Assembly: GCF_000512695.2 (NCBI RefSeq)
Contig: NZ_AZRW02000010.1
Coordinates: 117,956-181,955, forward strand
Length of the DNA: 64,000 nucleotides
DNA from: Pseudomonas sp. QTF5
GTDB taxonomy: Bacteria; Pseudomonadota; Gammaproteobacteria; Pseudomonadales; Pseudomonadaceae
Direction of reading: 5' to 3'
Shown here: piece by piece, positions 45,828 to 54,441 of the stretch
Numbering within the stretch: the first letter of the stretch is position 1
Layout of the letters: each line of letters opens with the position of its first letter
Program-made: the position numbers and the translations under genes
Notes under the pieces: generated by a model
What the model saw: the letters and a program-made list of their open reading frames with translations, nothing else
Databases searched by the model: none
Told to the model about the DNA's origin: nothing

Positions 45828-47084
45828 ATGACGCCTTCCACGCTGTATTTCTTTCCCAGCCTGATCCCCATCGCACTGGCCGGTGCGGCCCTGCCAGCCA
45901 TGGCCGAGGAAGCCGGTTTTGTCGAAGGCGCCAAGGTCAACCTGAACCTGCGCAACTTCTCCATCAACCGTAACTTCACCAACCCGACCAAGACCCAGGG
46001 CAAGGCTGAAGAGTGGACGCAAAGTTTTATTCTCGACGCCAAGTCCGGGTTCACCCAGGGCACCGTCGGGTTCGGCATGGACGTGCTGGGTTTGTATTCG
46101 GTCAAGCTCGATGGCGGCAAAGGCACCGGGGGTACGCAGTTGTTGCCGCTGGATCACGATGGTCGCCCGGCGGATAACTTCGGTCGCACCAACGTGGCGT
46201 TCAAGGCCAAGCTGTCCCAGACCGAAGTGAAGGTTGGCGAATGGATGCCGGTGCTGCCGATCCTGCGTTCGGACGACGGTCGCTCACTGCCGCAAACCTT
46301 CCGCGGCGGCCAGATCACCTCGAAGGAAATCGACGGCCTGACGCTCTACGGCGGCCAGTTCCGCGCCAACAGCCCGCGCGATGACAGCAGCATGAATGAC
46401 ATGTCGATGACCGGCAAAACGGCGTTCACCTCAGACCGTTTCAACTTTCAGGGCGGTGAATATGCCTTCAACGGCAAGCGCACTCAGATCGGCCTGTGGA
46501 ACGCTGAACTCAAGGACATCTACAGCCAGCAATACGTCAATCTGATCCACACCCAACCGCTGGGCGACTGGACATTAGGCGCTAATTTGGGGTTCTTCTA
46601 CGGCAAGGATGATGGCAGCGCCCGGGCCGGCGAGTTGGACAACAAGACCTGGTCGGGCCTGTTCTCGGCCAAATACGGCGGAAACACCTTCTACGTCGGC
46701 CTGCAAAAACTCACCGGGGACAGCGCCTGGATGCGGGTCAACGGCACCAGCGGCGGCACGCTGGCCAACGACAGCTACAACGCCAGCTATGACAACGCGA
46801 AGGAAAAATCCTGGCAACTGCGCCACGACTACAACTTCGCCGCCCTTGGCGTGCCGGGCCTGACCCTGATGAGCCGCTACATCAGCGGCGACAACGTACA
46901 CACCGCAACCACCAGCGACGGCAAGGAATGGGGCCGCGAAAGCGAACTGGGCTACACCGTGCAGAGCGGCACGCTGAAAAACCTCAACGTCAAATGGCGC
47001 AACTCGACCATCCGCCGCGACTTCAGCAACAACGAGTTCGACGAGAACCGGTTGATCGTCAGCTATCCGATCAGTTTGCTGTAA
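45828..47084 (+). CDS. OprD family outer membrane porin
   Basis: 418 residues with a signal peptide (IPIALAGAALPAMA). The mature part begins EEAGFVEGAKVNLNLRNFS, and later LSQTEVKVGEWMPVLPILRSDDGR is typical of OprD channels; the C terminus ends in alternating beta-strand residues. OprD family pores are specific for basic amino acids or small carboxylates. Position beside the pca genes and a PcaR-like box suggest an aromatic acid (OpdK/BenF/PhaK-like) channel, which is an inference. Confidence 0.9.
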   Translation: MTPSTLYFFPSLIPIALAGAALPAMAEEAGFVEGAKVNLNLRNFSINRNFTNPTKTQGKAEEWTQSFILDAKSGFTQGTVGFGMDVLGLYSVKLDGGKGTGGTQLLPLDHDGRPADNFGRTNVAFKAKLSQTEVKVGEWMPVLPILRSDDGRSLPQTFRGGQITSKEIDGLTLYGGQFRANSPRDDSSMNDMSMTGKTAFTSDRFNFQGGEYAFNGKRTQIGLWNAELKDIYSQQYVNLIHTQPLGDWTLGANLGFFYGKDDGSARAGELDNKTWSGLFSAKYGGNTFYVGLQKLTGDSAWMRVNGTSGGTLANDSYNASYDNAKEKSWQLRHDYNFAALGVPGLTLMSRYISGDNVHTATTSDGKEWGRESELGYTVQSGTLKNLNVKWRNSTIRRDFSNNEFDENRLIVSYPISLL

Positions 47085-47097
47085 ACACAGACCAAAT

Positions 47098-47185
47098 GTG
47101 GGAGCGGGCTTGCTCGCGAAAGCGGTGCATCAGCTTGCATCAATGCTGAATGTTAAATCGCTTTCGCGAGCAAGCCCGCTCCCAC
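47098..47185. repeat. REP pair between porin gene and pcaC
   Basis: GTGGGAGCGGGCTTGCTCGC and inverted copy, between convergent genes. Confidence 0.95.
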
Positions 47186-47203
47186 AGGAGTTGTGGTGGA
47201 CAG

Positions 47204-47596
47204 TTACTCGCGCGACTCAACCCCCAACTCATCCCACACCGACTCGGCCAGGTGGAAGGTCGCGTTGGCCGCCGGGATGCCGCAGTAGATTGCGCTCTGC
47301 ATGATCACTTCCTTGATCTCGCCGCGGGTCACGCCGTTGTTGGCGGCGGCGCGCAGGTGCAGTTTGAGTTCTTCGTTGCGGTTCATGCCGATCAGCATGG
47401 CGATGGTGATCAGGCTGCGGGTATGGCGCGGCAGGCCCGGGCGGGTCCAGATGTCGCCCCAGGCGTGGCGGGTGATCATCTCCTGGAACTCCGAGTTGAA
47501 CTCGGTCAGCGCGTTCAGGCTGCGGTCGACATGGGCGTCGCCAAGGACCGCACGACGGACATTCAGGCCCTCGTCGTAACGTTGTTTCTCGTCCAC
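47204..47596 (-). CDS. pcaC: 4-carboxymuconolactone decarboxylase
   Basis: 130 residues, the usual length of PcaC. It removes CO2 from 4-carboxymuconolactone to give the enol-lactone. The sequence opens DEKQRYDEGLNVRRAVLGDAH, and RHAWGDIWTRPGLPRHTRS and NRNEELKLHLRAAANNGVT follow as in the family. It begins with GTG at 47596: GGAG lies 6 bases upstream, and the protein start aligns with known PcaC. Last gene of the pcaBDC group, 10 bases from pcaD. Confidence 0.94.
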   Translation of the reverse strand: MDEKQRYDEGLNVRRAVLGDAHVDRSLNALTEFNSEFQEMITRHAWGDIWTRPGLPRHTRSLITIAMLIGMNRNEELKLHLRAAANNGVTRGEIKEVIMQSAIYCGIPAANATFHLAESVWDELGVESRE

Positions 47597-47606
47597 AACA
47601 ATCTCC

Positions 47607-48398
47607 TCAATGAGCTGACAAAAACGCCAGTACCCGGTCGCTGAACGCAGCGCCTGCCTGGACGTTGGACAGGTGCGCGGCGTAGAACTCGGCGTACTCG
47701 GCGCCACGCACTTGCTCCTGAATGAAATGCCCACCGGACGGCGGCGTCACCGCGTCTTCGGTGCCGGCGATCACCAGCAGCGGCACCTGAATCGAGGACA
47801 ACTGATCGCGGAAATCGGCATCGCGTACCGCCGCGCAATTGGCCGCGTAACCTTCAGGCGAGGTGGCCGCGAGCATGTCGGTAATCCGCTTCGCCGCTGC
47901 CGGATTGGCCTCGGAAAAGTCCGGGGTAAACCAGCGCGCTATCGACGCATCGCGCAGGGCAACCATCGCCGCCGCGCCGTCACGCAGCACGGTTTCGATC
48001 CGGGGATTCCACACCGACGGATCGCCGATTTTCGCCGCGGTATTGCATACGATCAGTTTGTTCAAACGCTGACCGGCATTGATCCCCAGCCACTGGCCGA
48101 TCAACCCGCCCATGGACAGACCACAGAAATGCGCGCGTTCGATGTGTAATGCATCCAGCAGCGCCAGCACGTCGCGACCCAGTTGCTCGATGCTGTACGC
48201 CCCCGGCGTCACCAACGATTTACCGTGACCACGGGTGTCGAAACGCAGCACGCGAAAATGCTCGCTGAACGCCGGGATTTGCGCGTCCCACATGTGCAGG
48301 TCGGTGCCCAGGGAATTGGACAGCACCAATACCGGCGCATCGACCGGCCCATCGAGTTGGTAATGCAGTTCGCCCTCGGCGAGTTGTACGAATGCCAC
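47607..48398 (-). CDS. pcaD: 3-oxoadipate enol-lactone hydrolase
   Basis: 263 residues of the alpha/beta hydrolase fold. The nucleophile is Ser95 in FCGLSMGGLIGQWLG, and LSNSLGTDLHMWD holds the oxyanion-hole segment. It opens the enol-lactone to 3-oxoadipate. The start has AAGGAG upstream. It lies between pcaB (11-base gap) and pcaC, in transcription order B-D-C. Confidence 0.95.
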   Translation of the reverse strand: MAFVQLAEGELHYQLDGPVDAPVLVLSNSLGTDLHMWDAQIPAFSEHFRVLRFDTRGHGKSLVTPGAYSIEQLGRDVLALLDALHIERAHFCGLSMGGLIGQWLGINAGQRLNKLIVCNTAAKIGDPSVWNPRIETVLRDGAAAMVALRDASIARWFTPDFSEANPAAAKRITDMLAATSPEGYAANCAAVRDADFRDQLSSIQVPLLVIAGTEDAVTPPSGGHFIQEQVRGAEYAEFYAAHLSNVQAGAAFSDRVLAFLSAH

Positions 48399-48409
48399 GG
48401 CAGTCTCCT

Positions 48410-49774
48410 TCAGGCTATCAACGCAAAATGTTCAGCCACCGCTCGCTCGACCCAGGTATGGGCCTGACCGAGGTAATGGGCGGGGTCCAGCAGACGATCG
48501 AGTTCAGCGTCCGACAGCTCGGCAGTCACCTGCGGCTCGTCGCCGAGCACCGCGCGCAAATGACGTTGCTCGGCCACTGCGCGTTTGCAGCATTGCTCAA
48601 GCAGATGGTGTGCGGTGTCGCGCCCGACCCGTTGCGCCAGCACGATGCTCACGGCTTCGGCCAACACCAGGCCCTGGGTCAGGTCGAGGTTGCGCGTCAT
48701 TCGGTCGGCGTCCACTTCCAGTCCGTCGGCCAGCAGCAGCGCTTGCTGCAGGCTGCCTGACACCAAACAGCAGATCTCCGGCAGGGTTTCCCATTCGGCA
48801 TGCCACAGGCCCAGGCTGCGTTCGTGTTCCTGCGGCATCGCGCTGAACAAGGTCGAAAGCAAACCCGGTACTCGCACCGCCGCACCGATCAGCACCGCTG
48901 CGCCCACCGGGTTGCGCTTGTGCGGCATGGTCGAAGAACCGCCCTTGCCCGGTGCCGAGGGTTCGAACACTTCGCCGGCTTCGGTCTGCATCATCAGGCT
49001 GATGTCGCGACCGAGTTTGCCGAGGCTGCCCGCGATCAATCCAAGCACCGCGCCGAACTCCACCAGACGATCACGCTGGGTGTGCCAGGGTTGATCCGGC
49101 AAACTCAGTTGCAGTTCTGCGGCCAAGGCTTCGGCAATCGGAATCGCCTGTTCGCCGAGGGCCGCGAGGGTGCCGGAGGCACCACCGAATTGCAGCACCA
49201 GCAGTCTCGGCTTGAGTTCCAGCAGACGCTGACGGCTGCGCGTCACCGCTCCCAACCAACCGGCGATTTTCATGCCGAGGGTGACCGGCGTCGCGTGCTG
49301 CAGCCAAGTGCGTCCGGCCAACGGCGTGGCGACGTAACGCCAGGCTTGGGTCGCGAGGGTTTCCCCCAGTTGTGCCAGATCAGCTTCGATCAATTCCAGC
49401 GCGCGGCGCAGTTGCAACACTAGGCCAGTGTCCATCACGTCCTGACTGGTCGCGCCCAGATGCACATAGCGCTCGGCTTCGGCATCGCTCTTGGCGATCT
49501 GCTTGCCCAATGCCTTGACCAGTGGAATCGCCGAATTGCCCGCCGTGGCAATGGCCTCACCCAGAGCGGCGAAGTCGTAATGCTCAGCGAGGCAGGCTGC
49601 TTCGATAGACGCGACAGCCGTCTGCGGAATCAGCCCGACCCGCGCCTCGGCCCGGGCCAGTGCCGCTTCGAAATCAAGCATGGCCTGAACCCGGCCCTGA
49701 TCGCAGAACACCTCACGCATGTCGCGTGTCGTGAAGTAGGCATCGAACAATTGATTGCCCGGTCGCTGGTTCAT
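48410..49774 (-). CDS. pcaB: 3-carboxy-cis,cis-muconate cycloisomerase
   Basis: 454 residues of the fumarase/aspartase superfamily. The signature GKGGSSTMPHKRNPVGAAV is present, with GATSQDVMDTGLVLQLR and LAGRTWLQHATPVTLG. It turns 3-carboxymuconate into 4-carboxymuconolactone. First gene of the B-D-C group. The expected upstream gene pcaT is only a remnant. Confidence 0.95.
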   Translation of the reverse strand: MNQRPGNQLFDAYFTTRDMREVFCDQGRVQAMLDFEAALARAEARVGLIPQTAVASIEAACLAEHYDFAALGEAIATAGNSAIPLVKALGKQIAKSDAEAERYVHLGATSQDVMDTGLVLQLRRALELIEADLAQLGETLATQAWRYVATPLAGRTWLQHATPVTLGMKIAGWLGAVTRSRQRLLELKPRLLVLQFGGASGTLAALGEQAIPIAEALAAELQLSLPDQPWHTQRDRLVEFGAVLGLIAGSLGKLGRDISLMMQTEAGEVFEPSAPGKGGSSTMPHKRNPVGAAVLIGAAVRVPGLLSTLFSAMPQEHERSLGLWHAEWETLPEICCLVSGSLQQALLLADGLEVDADRMTRNLDLTQGLVLAEAVSIVLAQRVGRDTAHHLLEQCCKRAVAEQRHLRAVLGDEPQVTAELSDAELDRLLDPAHYLGQAHTWVERAVAEHFALIA

Positions 49775-49819
49775 AAACAGTCCTTGCAGGCGCGGGCCGG
49801 TCAGGCCCTCGCGTAAAGA

Positions 49820-49903
49820 TCAACGGTCGTGGTGCAAATACTTCGCCTGTTTCGGCAGACGCAGGCTGAACAGGCACGCGACCGCCATCATCACCGTCAC
49901 GTA
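49820..49903 (-). pseudogene. pcaT: C-terminal remnant of dicarboxylate transporter PcaT
   Basis: 27 codons read YVTVMMAVACLFSL then RLPKQAKYLHHDR and stop. This is the end of an MHS-family transporter as I recall it for PcaT. A stop codon lies directly before it. pcaT stands between pcaF and pcaB in P. putida, and this fragment is just upstream of pcaB, so the rest was probably deleted. Family assignment rests on the short tail and on position. Confidence 0.65.
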
Positions 49904-49971
49904 TCAGTGAACATGTCGAGTCCAGGCACACTTTGCAACAAACCCATTCCACAATTGGCAATGCTATCCCT

Positions 49972-50059
49972 GTGGGAGCGGGCTTGCTCGCGAAGACGGC
50001 GACACAGTCAACATTGATGTCGCCTGACACACCGCTTTCGCGAGCAAGCCCGCTCCCAC
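49972..50059. repeat. REP pair between pcaT remnant and pcaG
   Basis: GTGGGAGCGGGCTTGCTCGC and inverted copy, inside what is probably one transcript running from pcaI to pcaC. Confidence 0.95.
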
Positions 50060-50077
50060 AGGTTTTGTGGCGTTCAC

Positions 50078-50644
50078 TCAATAATCAAAAAACACCGTCT
50101 CGGCATCCGTTCCCTGCAAAATCACATTCCACTGATACACACCCGCAGCATCCTGCTTAGCCAATAAGGTGCTGCGGCGTTCAGCAGGCACGCACTCCAG
50201 CAGCGGGTCCGCCACGTTGGCCGGTTCGCCATCGAAGTAAATCCGCGTCAGCAAGTGCTTCACCAACCCGCGAGCAAACACCAATACCACCAAATGCGGC
50301 GCCTGGGTCGTGCCTTTCAAGCCTTCCACGGTGCCCGGTTTGATCGTGGTAAAGCGGAAGCGCCCTTCTGCATCCACCGGCACCCGGCCAAACCCTTCGA
50401 AGTTCGGGTCCAGGGGTTTGTCTTGATCGTCTTCGGGATGGTCGTACTTGCCGGCGGCGTTGGCCTGCCAGACTTCGAGCATCGCGTCGTTGACGAAGTC
50501 GCCATTGCCATCGACGACTTGCCCGGTGATTGCCACGCGCTCACCGAGGGTCTGTGCAACGGTCAGGTCTTCGCGGTTCAGCCAGGTCAGACCGATGTGG
50601 TAATACGGCCCGACGGTGTGGGATGTGGTCGCGTTCAGCGTCAT
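50078..50644 (-). CDS. pcaG: Protocatechuate 3,4-dioxygenase alpha subunit
   Basis: 188 residues. Intradiol dioxygenase fold: TVGPYYHIGLTW, GQVVDGNGDFVNDAMLEVWQ and DPNFEGFGRVPVDAEGRF are typical of the alpha chain, which lacks the iron ligands. GGAG lies 9 bases before the ATG at 50644, 1 base after the pcaH stop. With PcaH it opens protocatechuate to 3-carboxy-cis,cis-muconate. Confidence 0.95.
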   Translation of the reverse strand: MTLNATTSHTVGPYYHIGLTWLNREDLTVAQTLGERVAITGQVVDGNGDFVNDAMLEVWQANAAGKYDHPEDDQDKPLDPNFEGFGRVPVDAEGRFRFTTIKPGTVEGLKGTTQAPHLVVLVFARGLVKHLLTRIYFDGEPANVADPLLECVPAERRSTLLAKQDAAGVYQWNVILQGTDAETVFFDY

Positions 50645-50645
50645 C

Positions 50646-51350
50646 TTATTTCTCCATCGGCGTGGCATCGCGGCCGCGCAAGACGATGTCCCAGCGATAA
50701 CCGAGGGCGTAGGAAGGGATGGTTTTTTCCAGGTCGAAACTGGCGATCAGGCGCTCTTTGGCGCTGGTATCCGGCACGCAGTTGTAGATCGGGTCGTAGG
50801 CCAGCAACGGGTCGCCCGGGAAATACATCTGGGTCACCAGGCGCGTGAGAATACTCGGCCCGAACAGTGAGAAATGGATGTGCGCCGGGCGCCAGGCGTT
50901 GTGATGGTTGCCCCACGGATAGGCGCCAGGCTTGATGGTCTGGAACTGATACCAGCCCTCGGCGTCGGTCACGGTGCGACCGGTGCCGGTGAAGTTCGGG
51001 TCCAGCGGCGCGTCGTGCAGGTCACGCGCATGGGCGTAGCGACCGGCAGAGTTGGCCTGCCAGATTTCCACCAGAATGCCCGGCACCGGCAGACCGTTTT
51101 CATCCAGCACACGGCCGTGAATGATGATTCGTTCACCCAGTGGTTCGCCCTTATGCTGCGCGGTCAGGTCGTTGTCCTGCTCCTGGATGCGCTCGGCGCC
51201 GATGGTCGGCCCGGTGATTTCCGACAGCGAATGAGGCAAAAACACCAACGGTTTGGACGGCGAGCGAAGGTTGGTGGATTGATAAGGAGGGTGCAGGTAT
51301 TCCGGCTGAGTGCCCGCCTGCGGGCGACGGTAACCAGGTTTGTCAGTCAT
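50646..51350 (-). CDS. pcaH: Protocatechuate 3,4-dioxygenase beta subunit
   Basis: 234 residues. Iron ligands are Tyr105 (SAGRYAHARD), Tyr144 (KPGAYPWG), His157 and His159 (WRPAHIHFSLFG), aligned with those of the P. putida enzyme. The start at 51350 has GAGGAAAG upstream; the longer frame to 51461 runs into pcaF. pcaH follows pcaF by 37 bases on the same strand. Confidence 0.96.
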   Translation of the reverse strand: MTDKPGYRRPQAGTQPEYLHPPYQSTNLRSPSKPLVFLPHSLSEITGPTIGAERIQEQDNDLTAQHKGEPLGERIIIHGRVLDENGLPVPGILVEIWQANSAGRYAHARDLHDAPLDPNFTGTGRTVTDAEGWYQFQTIKPGAYPWGNHHNAWRPAHIHFSLFGPSILTRLVTQMYFPGDPLLAYDPIYNCVPDTSAKERLIASFDLEKTIPSYALGYRWDIVLRGRDATPMEK

Positions 51351-51387
51351 TGCGCTTTCCTCAGTTCTTATTAGTCGCTTCTGTGCG

Positions 51388-52590
51388 TCAGACACGTTCG
51401 ATTGCCAAGGCCAGACCCTGGCCGACACCGACACACATGGTCGCCAGACCTTTCTTGCCACCGGTCTTTTCCAGTTGATGCAACGCGGTCAGTACCAAGC
51501 GTGCACCGCTCATGCCCAGCGGATGGCCCAAGGCAATGGCGCCACCGTTCGGGTTGACCTGGGCCGCGTCATCCGCCAACCCCAGTTCACGCAGCACGGC
51601 CAAGCCCTGGCTGGCGAAGGCTTCGTTGAGTTCGATCACGTCGAAATCGCTGACCGCCAGGCCCAGGCGCTCGGTCAATTTGCGCACCGCCGGCACCGGG
51701 CCGATGCCCATCACCCTAGGTGCGACACCGGCACTCGACATGCCCAACACGCGAGCGCGGGCAGTCAGGCCATGTTTCTTCACCGCGTCGCCGGAGGCCA
51801 GAATCAGCGCCGCCGCACCGTCGTTCACGCCGGAAGCGTTGCCGGCAGTAACGGTTTTGTCCGGGCCGTTGACCGGTTTGAGTTTGGCCAGGGTTTCCAA
51901 TGTCGTGTCGGCACGGGGATGCTCATCCTGCGTGACGACGCTTTCACCCTTCTTGTGGGCTATGCGCACTTCAACGATTTCTTCGGCGAAAAACCCAGCG
52001 GCTTGCGCGGCGGCCGTGCGCTGCTGACTGCGCAGGGCGAAAGCATCCTGATCAGCGCGGGAAACCTGGTAGTCGTCGGCCACGTTATCGGCGGTCTGCG
52101 GCATCGCATCGACGCCGTATTGGGCTTTCATCAACGGGTTGATGAAACGCCAGCCGATGGTGGTGTCTTCCAGCTTCATGTTGCGCGAGAACGCCGCATC
52201 AGCCTTGCCCATCACGAACGGTGCGCGAGACATGGACTCGACGCCGCCGGCGATCGCCAGTTCCATCTCGCCGCTGGCGATGGCCCGGAACGCGGTGCCG
52301 ATCGCATCCATGCCCGAAGCGCAAAGACGATTGAGGGTGACCCCGGGAATGGTTTCCGGCAGGCCCGCCAGCAGCAACGCCATGCGTGCCACGTTGCGGT
52401 TGTCTTCGCCGGCCTGATTGGCGCAACCGAGAAACACCTCGTCCACCGCCTTCCAGTCCACCGACGGGTTGCGCGCCATCAGCGCCTTGATCGGCACGGC
52501 GGCCAGGTCATCGGCGCGAACCCTCGACAGGCCGCCGCCGAAACGGCCGATGGGGGTGCGAATGGCGTCACATATATAAACGTCACGCAT
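51388..52590 (-). CDS. pcaF: 3-oxoadipyl-CoA thiolase
   Basis: 400 residues of the thiolase family. Nucleophile Cys90 in TLNRLCASGMDAI, His in NGGAIALGHPLG and the second Cys in MCVGVGQGLAL are in place. It cleaves 3-oxoadipyl-CoA to succinyl-CoA and acetyl-CoA. One base overlaps the pcaJ stop codon. Confidence 0.97.
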   Translation of the reverse strand: MRDVYICDAIRTPIGRFGGGLSRVRADDLAAVPIKALMARNPSVDWKAVDEVFLGCANQAGEDNRNVARMALLLAGLPETIPGVTLNRLCASGMDAIGTAFRAIASGEMELAIAGGVESMSRAPFVMGKADAAFSRNMKLEDTTIGWRFINPLMKAQYGVDAMPQTADNVADDYQVSRADQDAFALRSQQRTAAAQAAGFFAEEIVEVRIAHKKGESVVTQDEHPRADTTLETLAKLKPVNGPDKTVTAGNASGVNDGAAALILASGDAVKKHGLTARARVLGMSSAGVAPRVMGIGPVPAVRKLTERLGLAVSDFDVIELNEAFASQGLAVLRELGLADDAAQVNPNGGAIALGHPLGMSGARLVLTALHQLEKTGGKKGLATMCVGVGQGLALAIERV

Positions 52591-53369
52591 CAGGCTTCTC
52601 CGGGTGCTTGGCCGTGGGCCGCAGCGGTGCGGGCTTCCAGATCACGCAGTGCGGTCAGCTCGACATCAGTTGGCTCGGCGGTGTTTTCCACCTGATCGGC
52701 GAAGCGAATCGCCCAACCGGTGGCGGCGATCACTTGCTCGCGGGTGACGCCTGGGTGCAACGCAGTGACCACGAATTCATGAGTATCCGCTTCGGGTTCC
52801 ATGATGCACAGGTCGGTAATGATGCCGACCGGACCTGCGCCCGGCAGGCCGAGACGCTTGCGCGAATCACCGCCCTCGCCATGGCCGACCGAGGTAATGA
52901 AGTCGAGTTTGTCGACAAAGGAGCGCGCTGATTGCTTGAGGATGATCAGCACGCTCTTGGCGGAACCGGCGATCTCCGGCGCGCCACCGGCACCCGGCAG
53001 GCGAACTTTCGGCTGATGGTAGTCACCGACCACTGTGGTGTTGATGTTGCCGAAACGATCGACTTGCGCGGCACCGAGGAAACCGACATCGATGCGCCCG
53101 CCCTGCAACCAGTAGCGAAAAATCTCACCGGTCGGGACGACGGTGTCGGCGGTTTCCGCCAGCTCACCGTCACCGATCGACAGCGGCAATACGCTGGGCT
53201 TGGCACCGATCGGACCCGATTCGTAGATCAGGACTACGTCTGGCGAGGAAGTCAGACGTGCCAGGTTGGCGGCTTTCGACGGCAGGCCGATGCCGACGAA
53301 GCATACCGAACCGTTTTTCAGACGACGGGCGGCGGCGACGGTCATCATTTCATTGGTGGTGTAAGTCAT
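52590..53369 (-). CDS. pcaJ: 3-oxoadipate CoA-transferase subunit B
   Basis: 259 residues. The catalytic Glu50 lies in VLIYESGPIGAKP, the CoA-transferase B signature, and the N terminus MTYTTNEMMTVAAARRL is as in PcaJ/CatJ. With PcaI it moves CoA from succinyl-CoA to 3-oxoadipate. The gene is coupled to pcaI and pcaF by one-base overlaps. Assigned PcaJ rather than CatJ because of the pca context. Confidence 0.94.
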   Translation of the reverse strand: MTYTTNEMMTVAAARRLKNGSVCFVGIGLPSKAANLARLTSSPDVVLIYESGPIGAKPSVLPLSIGDGELAETADTVVPTGEIFRYWLQGGRIDVGFLGAAQVDRFGNINTTVVGDYHQPKVRLPGAGGAPEIAGSAKSVLIILKQSARSFVDKLDFITSVGHGEGGDSRKRLGLPGAGPVGIITDLCIMEPEADTHEFVVTALHPGVTREQVIAATGWAIRFADQVENTAEPTDVELTALRDLEARTAAAHGQAPGEA

Positions 53370-54226
53370 TACTTGGCCTCCGAAGCAGCGGCCAGCTTGG
53401 CCTGGAACTCACTGAAGTCAGCGCAACCGTGGATGTACTCGTTGATCCACGCGGTGAAGGTTTCACGGTCCCGGGCAATCGGGTCCCAGGCTTGATAGAA
53501 GCGGTTGTCGCGTTCGGTGTAACCGTGGGCGTAGGACGGATGCGCGCCACCCGGTACATGGCAGACCGCGCTCAAGGCCCAGGTCGGCAACACGCAAGCG
53601 TTCATCGGCGCATTGAGGTCATCGACGATTTCTTCGACGGTAACGATGCAACGCTTGGCGGCCAGCGCCGCTTCTTTCTGCACGCCGAGAATGCCCCAGA
53701 GCAGCACGTTGCCTTGGCGGTCGGCTTTCTGCGCGTGAATCACGGTGATGTCCGGGCGCACCGCCGGCACCGCCGCCAGCACTTCGCCGGTGAACGGGCA
53801 CGTGACGGTCTTGATCAGCGGGTTGACCTTTGGCAGGTCGGAGCCAGCGTAGGCACGCAGCACCGCGAACGGTAAGCCCGAAGCGCCCGCGACGTAGGCA
53901 TTGGCCAGGTCGGCGTGGCTGTGTTCTTCGATTTCCAGCGCATGCGGCCACTGCCGTTCGACCGCGTCACGCAGACGGTGCAGCGAGCCCACGCCCGGGT
54001 TTCCACCCCAGGAGAAAATCAGCTTGCGAGCACAACCGGCACCGATCAACTGGTCGTAGATCAAGTCAGGCGTCATCCGCACCAGGGTCAGATCTTTCTT
54101 GCCCTGACGAATGATTTCGTGACCCGCTGCCGTAGGAATCAGGTGAGTGAAGCCTTCGAGCGCGACGGTATCGCCGTCGTTGACGAACTGCTTTACCGCG
54201 TCATGCAGCGAAAGGATTTCAGCCAT
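53369..54226 (-). CDS. pcaI: 3-oxoadipate CoA-transferase subunit A
   Basis: 285 residues. Pattern typical of CoA-transferase A: DGDTVALEGFTHLIPTAAGHE, then FSWGGNPGVGSLHRLRDA and IHAQKADRQGNVLLWG. It is the first gene of the pcaI-J-F-H-G series and has a PcaR-like site about 105 bases upstream. The start has no strong AGGAGG but is confirmed by family alignment. Confidence 0.94.
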   Translation of the reverse strand: MAEILSLHDAVKQFVNDGDTVALEGFTHLIPTAAGHEIIRQGKKDLTLVRMTPDLIYDQLIGAGCARKLIFSWGGNPGVGSLHRLRDAVERQWPHALEIEEHSHADLANAYVAGASGLPFAVLRAYAGSDLPKVNPLIKTVTCPFTGEVLAAVPAVRPDITVIHAQKADRQGNVLLWGILGVQKEAALAAKRCIVTVEEIVDDLNAPMNACVLPTWALSAVCHVPGGAHPSYAHGYTERDNRFYQAWDPIARDRETFTAWINEYIHGCADFSEFQAKLAAASEAK

Positions 54227-54329
54227 GGGGCAGGCTCCCGTTTTGTTATGAACCGACAGTGGTAGAAAAAGGCGCGAGGTTCAGCGCCGGAATGACTGAA
54301 GAGTAAGCCCCTGAAAAACGCCAAACAAT

Positions 54330-54361
54330 CCGATAATCGACTGAGCGTTCGTTTATCGAAC
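54330..54361 (-). promoter_or_regulatory. PcaR-like operator upstream of pcaI
   Basis: On the plus strand CGATAATCG (54331-54339) and the palindrome GTTCGTTTATCGAAC (54347-54361). On the pcaI strand this reads GTTCGATAAACGAAC, then a gap, then CGATTATCG, giving two half-like boxes about 105-135 bases before the ATG. Confidence 0.65.
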
Positions 54362-54393
54362 AGATTGTTGTCTCCCTACCGATATCCTCTGCC

Positions 54394-54424
54394 GATCGTT
54401 CCCACGCTCCGCGTGGGAACGATC
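54394..54424. repeat. Palindromic repeat GATCGTTCCCACG
   Basis: A perfect 13-base inverted repeat with a 5-base loop (GATCGTTCCCACG / CGTGGGAACGATC). This is a common intergenic palindrome in Pseudomonas. It lies between pcaK and pcaI. Confidence 0.8.
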
Positions 54425-54441
54425 ACTGTCGAAAATTGCCC

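Larger units (their letters stand above)
49775..50077. other. Intergenic region holding pcaT remnant and REP pair
   Basis: Between pcaB and pcaG: the 84-base pcaT fragment (49820-49903), then a stretch of 68 bases without recognised features, then the REP pair 49972-50059. No PcaR-like box is seen. Confidence 0.7.

Noticed and set aside
49713..50081. Frames that contain GAGLLAK or CGSGLARE sequences
   Set aside because: These peptides are translations of REP units and occur at every repeat; only the end of the EamA gene has a genuine gene reading into one.
54394..54424. The GATCGTTCCCACG palindrome as a phage attachment site or PcaR operator
   Set aside because: It is a common Pseudomonas intergenic palindrome and lacks the CGATAATCG core; no integrase is near.
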